33,720 nucleotides of DNA from Planctomycetota bacterium (GTDB lineage: Bacteria > Planctomycetota > Phycisphaerae > Sedimentisphaerales > Anaerobacaceae): the NCBI GenBank assembly GCA_023135865.1, contig JAGLSG010000011.1, forward strand, positions 1 through 33,720. Reading direction: 5' to 3'. How positions within the stretch are numbered: position 1 is the first letter of the stretch; each line of letters starts with the position of its first letter. Shown one piece after another: positions 6,501-13,715 of the stretch. A program made the position numbers and the translations under genes. Under the pieces are notes generated by a model, which made no database searches, was not told the origin of the DNA, and was given only the letters and a program-made list of their open reading frames with translations.

Positions 6501-7098
6501 AAAAATAAAATATTTCGCTGAGCAAAGTTGGCTCTTAATAATATCAGCACTTTGTTTTGGCCTGCTAATCGCAGCGGTGAATGCTTCTCTTGCACCAAGA
6601 ATAGAGCAAAACAAAATCAACAAACTCGACGACTTAATGAGAACACTTTTGCCGGCAGCGGAAGAATTTGAAGTTGCAGCTGAACTGCAAATCGATTCGG
6701 CAAAAGGCAAAAAAACAAAAAGCACAATTTACAAAGCTGTCTCCAAAACCGGCGAATGCGTCGGTTGGAGCTTCAACTGCTCGGGAGCCGGCTTTGCAGA
6801 TAAAATCGAGCTGGTAGTTGCGGTCGATAAAAACTTTGAAAAAATGGCTGGATTCGATTGTCTTTCAAGCAATGAAACGCCCGGCTTTGGCGATAAAATA
6901 AAAGAAGCCAAATGGCGAAAACAATTCGACGGCGCTCCGGCTGGAAATCTGACGCTGGCGAAAACAGGAAACATTGAAAAAATCGATTCTGAAATTATCG
7001 CAATCAGTGGAGCAACCGTTAGCAGTGATGCAGTTGTGAATATATTGAATAATGCAATGAGCCAAATTAAAAAACAAATGGCTGAAATACAAAACTAA
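6490..7098 (+). CDS. rnfG: Rnf complex FMN subunit RnfG/RsxG
   Basis: A 202-aa protein with one N-terminal membrane anchor (about residues 14-33) and a periplasmic FMN-binding domain. The flavin is attached by a phosphoester to Thr in the SGAT motif, here Ser173-Gly-Ala-Thr176 within ISGATVSSDAV. The GFGDKI segment before it is also conserved. The GTG start at 6490 is fixed by GGAGG at 6477-6481 and by homology of the membrane segment; it overlaps rnfD. This start has a strong SD and no heptamer array, in contrast to rnfC, D, E and A. Confidence 0.95.
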   Translation: MPLKKIKYFAEQSWLLIISALCFGLLIAAVNASLAPRIEQNKINKLDDLMRTLLPAAEEFEVAAELQIDSAKGKKTKSTIYKAVSKTGECVGWSFNCSGAGFADKIELVVAVDKNFEKMAGFDCLSSNETPGFGDKIKEAKWRKQFDGAPAGNLTLAKTGNIEKIDSEIIAISGATVSSDAVVNILNNAMSQIKKQMAEIQN

Positions 7099-7122
7099 AA
7101 ACGAAAAACCAAAGAGCCAAAG

Positions 7123-7157
7123 AAATGAGCAATACGCAATACGAGATACGAGATACG
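7123..7157 (+). repeat. 7-bp tandem array over the rnfE start and first codons
   Basis: AAATGAG, CAATACG, CAATACG, AGATACG, AGATACG: five exact-phase heptamers with two identical pairs. The rnfE ATG (7125) is in the first unit and codons 2-11 are made entirely of repeat. Confidence 0.8.
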
Positions 7158-7730
7158 ATAACAGGCGGTTTGTGGAAAGAGAATCCGGTCTTTCGGCTGC
7201 TGCTCGGAATGTGTCCGACACTGGCAGTTACAGCGGCGGTAAAGCCGGCTCTTACAATGGGGCTTTGCGTGGTGTTTGTTTTGGTGTGCAGTAATATCGT
7301 GGTTTCCCTTATGCGGAATTTATTAAAACCGCATCTTCGAATCCTGATGTTCACACTGACGATTGCAACTTTTGTTACAATTGCCGATTTATTATTAAAG
7401 GCCTTTCAGCCGGAAATGAGCGCAAAACTTGGCCCGTACATTCCGCTGATTATCGTTAACTGCATTATCATTTGCCGGGCTGAATCCTGTGCGAGCAAAA
7501 ACGGCCTTGTAATAAGTATTGTTGACGGCCTTGCGATGGGAGCCGGCTTTACAGTTGCTCTTTGCATCCTGGCGGCAATAAGAGAAGTTCTATCGACCGG
7601 TACTATTATGGAAATAAATGTTATGCCGCAAAGCTTTATTCCCTGGGCAGCAATGAGTATGCCCGTGGGAGCGTTTATAACTCTTGGTTTAGTGCTTGGA
7701 CTAATAAACAAAATAAGCACAAAAAAATAA
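7125..7730 (+). CDS. rnfE: Rnf complex membrane subunit RnfE/RsxE
   Basis: A 201-aa six-helix membrane protein, partner of RnfA. In related Nqr/Rnf structures the two related subunits hold an iron or 2Fe-2S centre between half-helices; the expected cysteines are Cys30 in LGMCPTLAV and Cys113 in IIVNCIIICRAE. GLWKENPVF near residue 16 is the usual entry to the domain. Everything before it (SNTQYEIRDT) is encoded by a 7-bp tandem repeat, so the natural N-terminus seems replaced by repeat-derived residues. No SD is seen. The alternative is that translation starts elsewhere, but no other in-frame start lies before GLW. Confidence 0.94.
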   Translation: MSNTQYEIRDTITGGLWKENPVFRLLLGMCPTLAVTAAVKPALTMGLCVVFVLVCSNIVVSLMRNLLKPHLRILMFTLTIATFVTIADLLLKAFQPEMSAKLGPYIPLIIVNCIIICRAESCASKNGLVISIVDGLAMGAGFTVALCILAAIREVLSTGTIMEINVMPQSFIPWAAMSMPVGAFITLGLVLGLINKISTKK

Positions 7731-7737
7731 AATATAA

Positions 7738-7779
7738 ATTACGAATTACGAGTAACGAGCGACGAGCAATGAATTATGG
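7738..7779 (+). repeat. 7-bp tandem array over the rnfA start
   Basis: ATTACGA, ATTACGA, GTAACGA, GCGACGA, GCAATGA, ATTATGG: six units in exact phase. The rnfA ATG (7776) is in the last unit. The consensus is close to NNNACGA. Confidence 0.78.
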
Positions 7780-8366
7780 ATACATTTACAACTTTACTGA
7801 TGGCATTTATCTCCATCGTAATAATTAACAATCTTGTTCTGACAAAGTTCCTCGGAATCTGTCCGTATCTCGGCGTGTCCGGCAGAGTGGATATGGCTTT
7901 TGGAATGGGGCTGGCTGTTACTTTTGTTGTAACAATTAGCGGAACGCTGACATGGCTAATCGACCATCTGATTTTAATCCCGCTCGATTTGGAGATTACG
8001 AGATACATCTGCTTTATTCTCGTAATAGCCGGAGCGGTTCAGCTCGTGGAAATGTATATTCGCAAATTCTTTCCGGCTCTTTACGATAGTTTCGGCATAT
8101 TTCTGCCGCTGATTACAACCAATTGTGCGATTTTGGGATTGTGTCTTTTTATAAATTTGTGGGGAATTGACAATCTGCCGGAAGCGGCGGTTCTCAGCTT
8201 CGGAGCGGGAATCGGTTTTACTGTAGCGATTTGCGTAATGGCTGGAATCAGGGAAAACCTGAATCTCGCTGATGTGCCGAAATGTCTCAGAGGTGCGCCA
8301 ATTACACTAATTACAGCCGGCCTGCTTACGCTGGCCTTTATGGGTTTTGCAGGAATGATTAAATGA
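7776..8366 (+). CDS. rnfA: Rnf complex membrane subunit RnfA/RsxA
   Basis: A 196-aa six-helix protein homologous to RnfE but with inverted topology. Conserved cysteines for the shared iron centre are Cys29 in LGICPYLGVSG and Cys117 in TTNCAILG. The family segments FLPLITTNCAILG and SFGAGIGFTVAI are clear. It overlaps the next gene, rnfB, by four bases (ATGA). It starts within the last unit of a heptamer array and has no clear SD. Confidence 0.96.
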   Translation: MDTFTTLLMAFISIVIINNLVLTKFLGICPYLGVSGRVDMAFGMGLAVTFVVTISGTLTWLIDHLILIPLDLEITRYICFILVIAGAVQLVEMYIRKFFPALYDSFGIFLPLITTNCAILGLCLFINLWGIDNLPEAAVLSFGAGIGFTVAICVMAGIRENLNLADVPKCLRGAPITLITAGLLTLAFMGFAGMIK

Positions 8367-9205
8367 TTCTCGCTGACATTTACCAACTATGGAGCAGTAT
8401 TTGGCCGGCTGGCGTTACGATGCTGGCTCTTGGCAGTGGTTTTGCAATTATTCTATTGATTGCAAGCGAAAAACTGAAAGTCGAAATCGACCCGAAAATC
8501 GAGCAGATTCAAGAGGCACTTCCCTCACTCGATTGCGGCGGATGTGGTTTTGCTGGCTGCGGTCAATATGCAAAAGCAGTTCTGGCCAATCCTGACCTGC
8601 TCGGAAAATGCGCTCCCGGCGGACAGAAAAGTACCGAAGCGATTGCGAAAATTCTCAATCTTCAGGTCAGCGATTCAGCCGCTCCCAAAAGGCCAATCGT
8701 TCATTGCAAAGGGCACACTAAAGACAAAACTTTCAACGCAATCTATCAGGGAATCCAAAGCTGCATAGCAGCAAACGCATTGTCTCCGGCGCAGGCGTGT
8801 AAATTCGGCTGCCTTGGTCTTGGCGATTGTGTGAGTGTTTGCAAATTCGACGCTATTTCCATAATCGACGGCCTTGCAACAATCGATTATGAAAAATGCA
8901 CGGGATGCGGGGCCTGCGCAAAACACTGTCCGAGGGGATTGATTGAGATGGTTCCGTTCAGTCAGGAAAAAATGATGACAGTCGCTTGCAGTAGTAAAGA
9001 ATCGGGAAAAGTTACTCGAACTATGTGCAAAGTCGGCTGCATCGGGTGCGGAATCTGCGTGAAAATGGGTGAACATTTCACAATTGAAAATAATCTTGCA
9101 CGCGTGGATTACGAAAATTATCAGCCAAGCGAAAAGAATCAAACCGCTCTAAATAAATGCCCCAAAAAGGTAATTATTGAAACAGGAAAGAAGTGTAAAG
9201 CGTAA
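8363..9205 (+). CDS. rnfB: Rnf complex iron-sulfur subunit RnfB/RsxB (ferredoxin-accepting)
   Basis: The entry point for electrons from reduced ferredoxin. It has an N-terminal membrane helix (about residues 16-36), then the RnfB 4Fe-4S domain with Cys58, Cys61, Cys66 and Cys83 (LDCGGCGFAGCGQYAKAV), then ferredoxin-like cluster motifs including CKFGCLGLGDCVSVC, CTGCGACAKHCPRGL and CKVGCIGCGIC. The 280-aa length is standard. Start: ATG overlapping the rnfA stop, with AGGA upstream. With rnfC present and these clusters, the operon is Rnf rather than Na+-NQR. The last codons and the stop (TGT AAA GCG TAA) lie in a heptamer array, so the tail is repeat-derived. Confidence 0.96.
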   Translation: MILADIYQLWSSIWPAGVTMLALGSGFAIILLIASEKLKVEIDPKIEQIQEALPSLDCGGCGFAGCGQYAKAVLANPDLLGKCAPGGQKSTEAIAKILNLQVSDSAAPKRPIVHCKGHTKDKTFNAIYQGIQSCIAANALSPAQACKFGCLGLGDCVSVCKFDAISIIDGLATIDYEKCTGCGACAKHCPRGLIEMVPFSQEKMMTVACSSKESGKVTRTMCKVGCIGCGICVKMGEHFTIENNLARVDYENYQPSEKNQTALNKCPKKVIIETGKKCKA

Positions 9206-9336
9206 AATTTAAAGTGTAAAACCATAACTAAAAACTTAAAGCTAAAGACAAAAAACACCAAGTTCTAAACTTTTGAATTTTAAGCTGTGGTTTTGAGTTT
9301 TGGCTTTTAAATTTTAAACTTTCCTGCCCATACCCA
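9194..9336. repeat. Heptamer arrays in imperfect inverted arrangement after rnfB
   Basis: Units TGTAAAG, CGTAAAA, TTTAAAG, TGTAAAA, CCATAAC, TAAAAAC, TTAAAGC, TAAAGAC and AAAAAAC run from 9194 to 9256 and include the rnfB stop. From about 9265 to 9336 a T-rich counterpart (TTTTGAG, TTTTGGC, TTTTAAA words) is roughly the reverse complement. The RNA could fold into a long AT-rich stem at the operon end. Confidence 0.55.
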
Positions 9337-9344
9337 TTTAACTC

Positions 9345-9445
9345 CCTCGACACGTAGCGAAGCGAAGAGCCCGGAACGGAAAGCGGGAATCCAAACCAAC
9401 GAATTTATTTCTGGATACCTGCTTTCGCAGGTATGACTGTGTGAA
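9345..9445. repeat. Dispersed repeat with ATACCTGC/GCAGGTAT hairpin
   Basis: Perfect arms ATACCTGC (9415-9422) and GCAGGTAT (9427-9434) around TTTC, preceded by CTGG and followed by GAC. This is the CTGGATNCC...GGNATGAC type of repeat common in environmental genomes. Further left lies AGCGGGAATCC, half of a similar unit. It fills the space between the convergent rnfB and dUTPase genes. Confidence 0.6.
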
Positions 9446-9459
9446 TTGCTCAGTTAAAG

Positions 9460-9867
9460 TTATTTTATACCTTTATTGTCGTCTTCGGTTTTGCCGAGCA
9501 TTGAATAGCCATCGTCCTGACGGTTGTGATTAACCTTTAATTTCTGCTCGTAAAGACGAATCACATCGCCTGCATTCATTCCAAGGCATTGAGCGAGCGA
9601 AATCCAGAAAAAGAGCATATCTATTACTTCAACGCGAGCGTTTTGCAAATCGTGCAGCCAGAACCGTTTACCTTCGCCGGCCTCCTTGCACCAATGCTTC
9701 CAATATGTGCAATCGCGAAGCTCTTCAATCTCACTGCTCATCGCTGCGATATAATTGTTGAGCCAAATACCAGCTGTGTGCGGGTCAAAGTCAGCTCGCA
9801 GGGCTTCCGGGTCAAAACCGGTTCGTTTATTTAGTTCGGCTTGCTTTGCGAATAATTCCTTAAGCAT
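9460..9867 (-). CDS. Dimeric dUTPase (dUTP diphosphatase, type 2)
   Basis: Hydrolyses dUTP to dUMP, keeping uracil out of DNA and feeding thymidylate synthesis. The 135-aa all-helical protein has the family's two metal-binding acidic motifs: SSEIEEL (about residues 44-50) and RVEVIDMLFFWISLA (about 76-90), the E-x2-E and E-x2-D pattern of the MazG/all-alpha NTP pyrophosphatase superfamily. The N-terminal FAKQAELNKRTGFD and the TYWKHWCKE segment match the dimeric dUTPases of Campylobacter and trypanosomatids. A GGAG sits nine bases before the ATG. It lies 27 bases downstream of glyA and is probably cotranscribed with it; both feed one-carbon/thymidylate metabolism. Confidence 0.85.
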   Translation of the reverse strand: MLKELFAKQAELNKRTGFDPEALRADFDPHTAGIWLNNYIAAMSSEIEELRDCTYWKHWCKEAGEGKRFWLHDLQNARVEVIDMLFFWISLAQCLGMNAGDVIRLYEQKLKVNHNRQDDGYSMLGKTEDDNKGIK

Positions 9868-9894
9868 TTTTAACTCCTTGTAACTCGTTATCTA

Positions 9895-11142
9895 TTATAC
9901 AAATTGCTGCGGAAGAGGAAACTGTGAGCAGAAAGCTGTAACTTCTTCCTTAATCTTTCCGAGCACAGATTCATTGTCGATGTTTTCAGCTACCTGATTT
10001 ATGAATGCGGCAACCTGCTCGGCTGCGGCTTCTTTCATTCCACGAGTAGTAATGGCAGCTGTTCCAATACGCAGACCGCTCGGATTAAAGGGCGGAGCTG
10101 GGTCATTTGGAACCGTATTACAATTGGCAACAATACCAGCCAAATCAAGTACCTGTGCGAATTTTTTGCCGCCGATTTTCTTGTTACGCAAATCCATCAA
10201 AATCAAATGATTGTCCGTGCCGCCTGAAACCAGCTCAAAGCCATACTCCATAAGTTTTGCAGCAAGTGCTTTTGCATTTTTGACGATTTGTTTTGCGTAC
10301 TCGCCAAAGCAAGGCGTTGCTGCTTCGGCCAGGGCAACAGCGAGAGCGGCAATTGTGTGCATATGCGGGCCGCCCTGCATTCCGGGAAAAACAGTTTTAT
10401 CTACTTTTTTAGCGTATTCCTCTTTGCACAACAGCATAGCTCCGCGAGGGCCGCGAAGGGTTTTATGCGTAGTGGTTGTAACAATATCGGCAAAAGGCAC
10501 AGGGCTTGGATGAGCGCCGCCGGCAACCAGCCCTGCAATGTGAGCTATGTCGCTTACGTGATAGGCGCCAACCGATTTGGCTATTCGGCCAAACGCTTCA
10601 AAATCAATCTGTCTTGGATAAGCCGTTGCGCCGGAAATTATGAGCTTCGGCTTATGCTCTTTGGCAAGGGCTTCAATCTGGTCGTAATCAAATCGGCCAG
10701 TGGAAGCATCAACTTTGTATTGCACCGAATTGAATATCTTACCGGTTATGCTGACTTTCCAGCCGTGCGTTAAATGGCCGCCATCGGGCAAAGCCAAACC
10801 CATAATCGTATCGCCCGGCTCAATCAAAGACAGATACGCAGCAAGATTGGCAACCGAGCCGGAATATGTCTGGACATTGGCGTGGTCGGCTGCGAAAAGT
10901 TTCGTTGCACGATCGCGAGCCAAGCTCTCAATAACATCGGTTATTTCCTGACCCTGATAATATCGCTTGCCGGGGTAGCCCTCGGCGTATTTGTTGGTCA
11001 GGCAACTGCCGGTAGCAGCCATTACAGCTGCGGAAACGTAATTTTCGGAGGCAATTAAGCGAATTGAGCTTTTTTGACGGGCATCTTCCCGCTGGATAAG
11101 TTCGTAAATATCGGGGTTGCTACGCTCAAGAATCGTTGTCAT
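9895..11142 (-). CDS. glyA: Serine hydroxymethyltransferase
   Basis: A PLP enzyme interconverting serine and glycine with tetrahydrofolate, the main source of one-carbon units. At 415 aa it is full length. It begins with the RSNPDIYELIQREDARQKSS region and has the SENYVS, YQGQE and GHLTHG blocks. The PLP-lysine is in TTTTHKTLRGPRG (Lys227), and the GTDNHLILMDL segment follows. The start at 11142 is the family-typical one, although only a weak GGAA precedes it. The gene is divergent from the TPR gene, with 167 bases between them. Confidence 0.97.
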   Translation of the reverse strand: MTTILERSNPDIYELIQREDARQKSSIRLIASENYVSAAVMAATGSCLTNKYAEGYPGKRYYQGQEITDVIESLARDRATKLFAADHANVQTYSGSVANLAAYLSLIEPGDTIMGLALPDGGHLTHGWKVSITGKIFNSVQYKVDASTGRFDYDQIEALAKEHKPKLIISGATAYPRQIDFEAFGRIAKSVGAYHVSDIAHIAGLVAGGAHPSPVPFADIVTTTTHKTLRGPRGAMLLCKEEYAKKVDKTVFPGMQGGPHMHTIAALAVALAEAATPCFGEYAKQIVKNAKALAAKLMEYGFELVSGGTDNHLILMDLRNKKIGGKKFAQVLDLAGIVANCNTVPNDPAPPFNPSGLRIGTAAITTRGMKEAAAEQVAAFINQVAENIDNESVLGKIKEEVTAFCSQFPLPQQFV

Positions 11143-11244
11143 ATCAATATTCCATTACCTGATGAATTGACAATACTTATTAACAATGTTCAGTTTTTAC
11201 GCACATTCTTATAGCACTTCGGCTGCTTTTATACAAGTTATTTG

Positions 11245-11272
11245 TTGACAAATTCCGGCGCAACATTACCAT
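11245..11272 (+). promoter_or_regulatory. Possible promoter for the TPR-rpsT-efp-secA run
   Basis: TTGACA (11245-11250), a 16-bp spacer and TACCAT (11267-11272). The -35 is perfect and the -10 is weak (4 of 6). It is about 45 bases before the TPR start in the glyA divergent region. Confidence 0.4.
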
Positions 11273-11318
11273 AAACGGCTAACGTACTGTTATTTAGATA
11301 AATATACGGTTGGAAAGT

Positions 11319-12719
11319 ATGTCAGAAGAAAATGTGGCCTGGCTTGCCAAAGCAGAAGTCTTTTTTGAAAGAGCTGATAAGGCGGCCAAGACAAATAATT
11401 TTGATTATGCAGTAGATATGTATATCGAAGGTCTGGCTTGCGCGCCGGATGCGTTGCACAGTGGGCATATAGCTCTTCGGCAGCTCGCATTGTTGCGGCA
11501 GGTAAAAGGTGGAAAAAAACCGTCAGTAATGGAAAAAGTCAAACGTCTGACAGGAAAAACGCCGCTCGAACAAATGCTGAATGCTGAGTATCTCTTTTCG
11601 AAAGACCCTGACCATCTGCCATATGCTGAAGCACTTCTAAAAGCTGCAACCGCCGGCGGATACGAAAAGACAACTCAGTGGATTGCAGATTTGATTTTTC
11701 AGGCAAATAACGCCCTTACAAAACCATCATTCAAAACTTATATGCATTTGAAAGATTGTTATATAAAAATAAAACAATTCGATAAGGCAATCGCTGCCTG
11801 CCAGCAGACAATACGGCTAAAACCAAATGATGGCGAACTCGCTGAAGAATTCAAAACACTTTCAGCGGAACTGACCGTTTCAAGAGGTAAATACGATCAG
11901 GAAGGCGATTTCAGGAAGTCAATGAAGGACAGGGAGAAGCAGGAAAACTTCCAGAATCAGGCAAGTGTAGTCAAAACGCAAGACTATCGGGCTTCGGCGA
12001 TCGAGCAGGCAAGAAAAAATCTCGTCGCTGAACCACAACTGCCAAGAAATATATTCAAACTCGCTGACGTTTTGGCAGAACTGCAAACAGATAAAACTGA
12101 CGAAGAAGCAAGGCAGCTGCTGGAAAGCGCATATAAAAATACCGGCGATTTTAGCTTTCAGGAAAAAGCAGGAAAAATAAAAGTAGATAACATAAAACGA
12201 AAAATAGGTGAAGTTAAAGAACTCATCGAAAAAGACCCGCAGCAGTCGGATGCAAAAGTTGAACTGGGAAAACTAAACAAAGGACTCAAAGTTGCCGAGT
12301 TGGAGCACTATCGGCGGTGCGTCAAGAATTATCCGACAGATCTGAAAATGAAATATGAATACGGCGTGCGATTGATGAGGGATGAAAAATACGATGACGC
12401 AATACCTCTTTTGCAGGAAGCGCAAAGAGAGCCAAAACACAAAATATCTGCAATGAGTAAAATCGGCTTGTGCTTTTTTATGAAGGGCTGGTACGCCGAT
12501 GCGATAGATATATTTACGCAAGCATTAGACCAGTCTGAAATAAAAGATAGCCGCGCTGCAAAAGAATTAAGATATAATCTGGCTCGCAGCTATGAAAAAC
12601 AGGGCGATACAGAAAAAGCACTTGAAATATACCGTAAAATAGCTCAGCTCGATTTCGGATACAAAGATATTCGCCAACGAGTGGACAAGCTGAGAAATAA
12701 ACAGAACAATAAACAATAA
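11319..12719 (+). CDS. Tetratricopeptide-repeat protein
   Basis: A soluble, charged, helical protein of 466 aa with several TPR-like units. The clearest are YMHLKDCYIKIKQFDKAIAA near residue 145, a pair around MKYEYGVRLMRDEKYDDAIP and ISAMSKIGLCFFMKGWYADA at about 345-400, and RYNLARSYEKQGDTEKALEI near 425. There is no signal peptide. A central stretch (about 190-240) is highly charged and may be coiled coil. TPR proteins are protein-protein scaffolds; the specific role is unknown. It leads the run to rpsT, with a 20-base gap. An in-frame TTG at 11310 is possible; I prefer ATG 11319. Confidence 0.75.
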   Translation: MSEENVAWLAKAEVFFERADKAAKTNNFDYAVDMYIEGLACAPDALHSGHIALRQLALLRQVKGGKKPSVMEKVKRLTGKTPLEQMLNAEYLFSKDPDHLPYAEALLKAATAGGYEKTTQWIADLIFQANNALTKPSFKTYMHLKDCYIKIKQFDKAIAACQQTIRLKPNDGELAEEFKTLSAELTVSRGKYDQEGDFRKSMKDREKQENFQNQASVVKTQDYRASAIEQARKNLVAEPQLPRNIFKLADVLAELQTDKTDEEARQLLESAYKNTGDFSFQEKAGKIKVDNIKRKIGEVKELIEKDPQQSDAKVELGKLNKGLKVAELEHYRRCVKNYPTDLKMKYEYGVRLMRDEKYDDAIPLLQEAQREPKHKISAMSKIGLCFFMKGWYADAIDIFTQALDQSEIKDSRAAKELRYNLARSYEKQGDTEKALEIYRKIAQLDFGYKDIRQRVDKLRNKQNNKQ

Positions 12720-12739
12720 TAATTTAACAGGAGATTGAA

Positions 12740-13015
12740 GTGGCACATTCATTATCAGCAAAAAAAAGAGTAAGACAAAATGTTAAAAGCAACACTACCA
12801 ACCGTGCGCGTAAAAGCCAGGTAAAAACACAAACCAAACATTTCGAGGATGCTCTGGAAAGTGGCGATGCGATAGTTGCCGAAGAACAACTGAAACTGGT
12901 TTCAAAAAAACTCGATAAAACCGCTGCGAGAAGCACTATGCACAAAAAAACAGCTGCGAGAAAAAAATCTCAAATGGCAAAACAGCTCAATGCCTTAAAA
13001 GCAAAGAATGCATAG
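12740..13015 (+). CDS. rpsT: 30S ribosomal protein S20
   Basis: A small, very basic primary 16S rRNA-binding protein of the 30S subunit. The sequence starts MAHSLSAKKRVRQN, has the NRARKSQVKTQTK segment, and later KTAARSTMHKKTAARKKSQM, the hallmark of S20. The length of 91 aa is typical. The start is GTG, fixed by AGGAGA about seven bases upstream. Many bacteria start rpsT with a non-ATG codon as part of its autoregulation, though that is not shown here. Confidence 0.95.
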   Translation: MAHSLSAKKRVRQNVKSNTTNRARKSQVKTQTKHFEDALESGDAIVAEEQLKLVSKKLDKTAARSTMHKKTAARKKSQMAKQLNALKAKNA

Positions 13016-13096
13016 TTTATTGAGTTGCTATTGTGGCGGCACAAAAAACACGAAGTACTGTATGAGATATGAAAATATGATTTGTTGGAGCAACGT

Positions 13097-13657
13097 ATGA
13101 GGGCATCTGAAATGAAGAAGGGCCAAACCGTCAATCTTGATGGGAAGCTCTACGTAATTGTTGATTATCAGCACGTAAAACTCGGCAAAGGCGGAGCGGT
13201 CTACCAAACAAAATTAAAAGGACTGGCTGACGGCCTGACTCAAAATATTCGTCTGCGAGCGGAAGAGAATATCGAAGAAGCATATCTCGATAAAAAAACA
13301 TACGAATATCTCTATTCAGCCGGCAGCGAACATGTCCTGATGGATACGAAAACCTATGACCAGATTACGCTCAACGATGAGACCTTTGGTGATGGGCCGA
13401 AATATCTGAAACCAAATACGCAACTGCAGATTAGTATGCACGAAGGAAGGCCTGTAATTATAACTCTTCCAAATACAGTTGATCTAAAAGTTACTGACAC
13501 TCCGCCGGATATTAAGGGAGCCACTGCAACAAATCAGACTAAGCCGGCAACTACCGAGACAGGGCTTGTTGTGCAGGTTCCGCCGTTTATCAAGGTTGGC
13601 GAGGTTATTCGCATTGATACACGCACGGGGGAATACTTAGCGAGAGCCAAAGACTAA
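13097..13657 (+). CDS. efp: Translation elongation factor P
   Basis: Rescues ribosomes stalled at polyproline stretches. The three-domain EF-P layout fits: an N-terminal KOW-like domain (MKKGQTVNLDGKLYVIVDYQ), a middle OB domain starting around the EEAYLDKKTYEYLY region, and a C-terminal OB domain ending in GEVIRIDTRTGEYLARAKD. The loop that reaches the peptidyl transferase centre is KLGKGGA, with Lys31 at the position of the modified Lys34 of E. coli. I chose ATG 13097 because TTGGAG lies six bases before it; TTG 13082 is also in frame. At 186 aa it has normal length. It lies between rpsT and secA. Confidence 0.95.
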   Translation: MRASEMKKGQTVNLDGKLYVIVDYQHVKLGKGGAVYQTKLKGLADGLTQNIRLRAEENIEEAYLDKKTYEYLYSAGSEHVLMDTKTYDQITLNDETFGDGPKYLKPNTQLQISMHEGRPVIITLPNTVDLKVTDTPPDIKGATATNQTKPATTETGLVVQVPPFIKVGEVIRIDTRTGEYLARAKD

Positions 13658-13660
13658 ATA

Positions 13661-13702
13661 AGTTCATTGTTAATTGTTCGTAGTTAATAGTTAATAGTTA
13701 AT
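13661..13702 (+). repeat. 7-bp tandem array upstream of secA
   Basis: AGTTCAT, TGTTAAT, TGTTCGT, AGTTAAT, AGTTAAT, AGTTAAT: six units with three identical copies. It ends 13 bases before the secA ATG (13716), which has no SD. Confidence 0.75.
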
Positions 13703-13715
13703 AAACTACAATCCT

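Noticed and set aside
7123-7779. CRISPR-like direct repeats in the rnf operon
   Set aside because: Units are 7 bp, contiguous and degenerate, with no spacers and no cas genes.
3923-9205. Na+-translocating NADH:quinone reductase (Nqr) operon
   Set aside because: RnfB with its iron-sulfur clusters is present, RnfC has two 4Fe-4S motifs, and no NqrF is seen; the order C-D-G-E-A-B is Rnf.
10288-10773. 161-codon plus-strand frame opposite glyA
   Set aside because: Antisense shadow of serine hydroxymethyltransferase, which is certain on the minus strand.
11143-11309. Glycine or other riboswitch upstream of glyA
   Set aside because: No conserved aptamer core or transcription-terminator arrangement is visible in the 167 bases.
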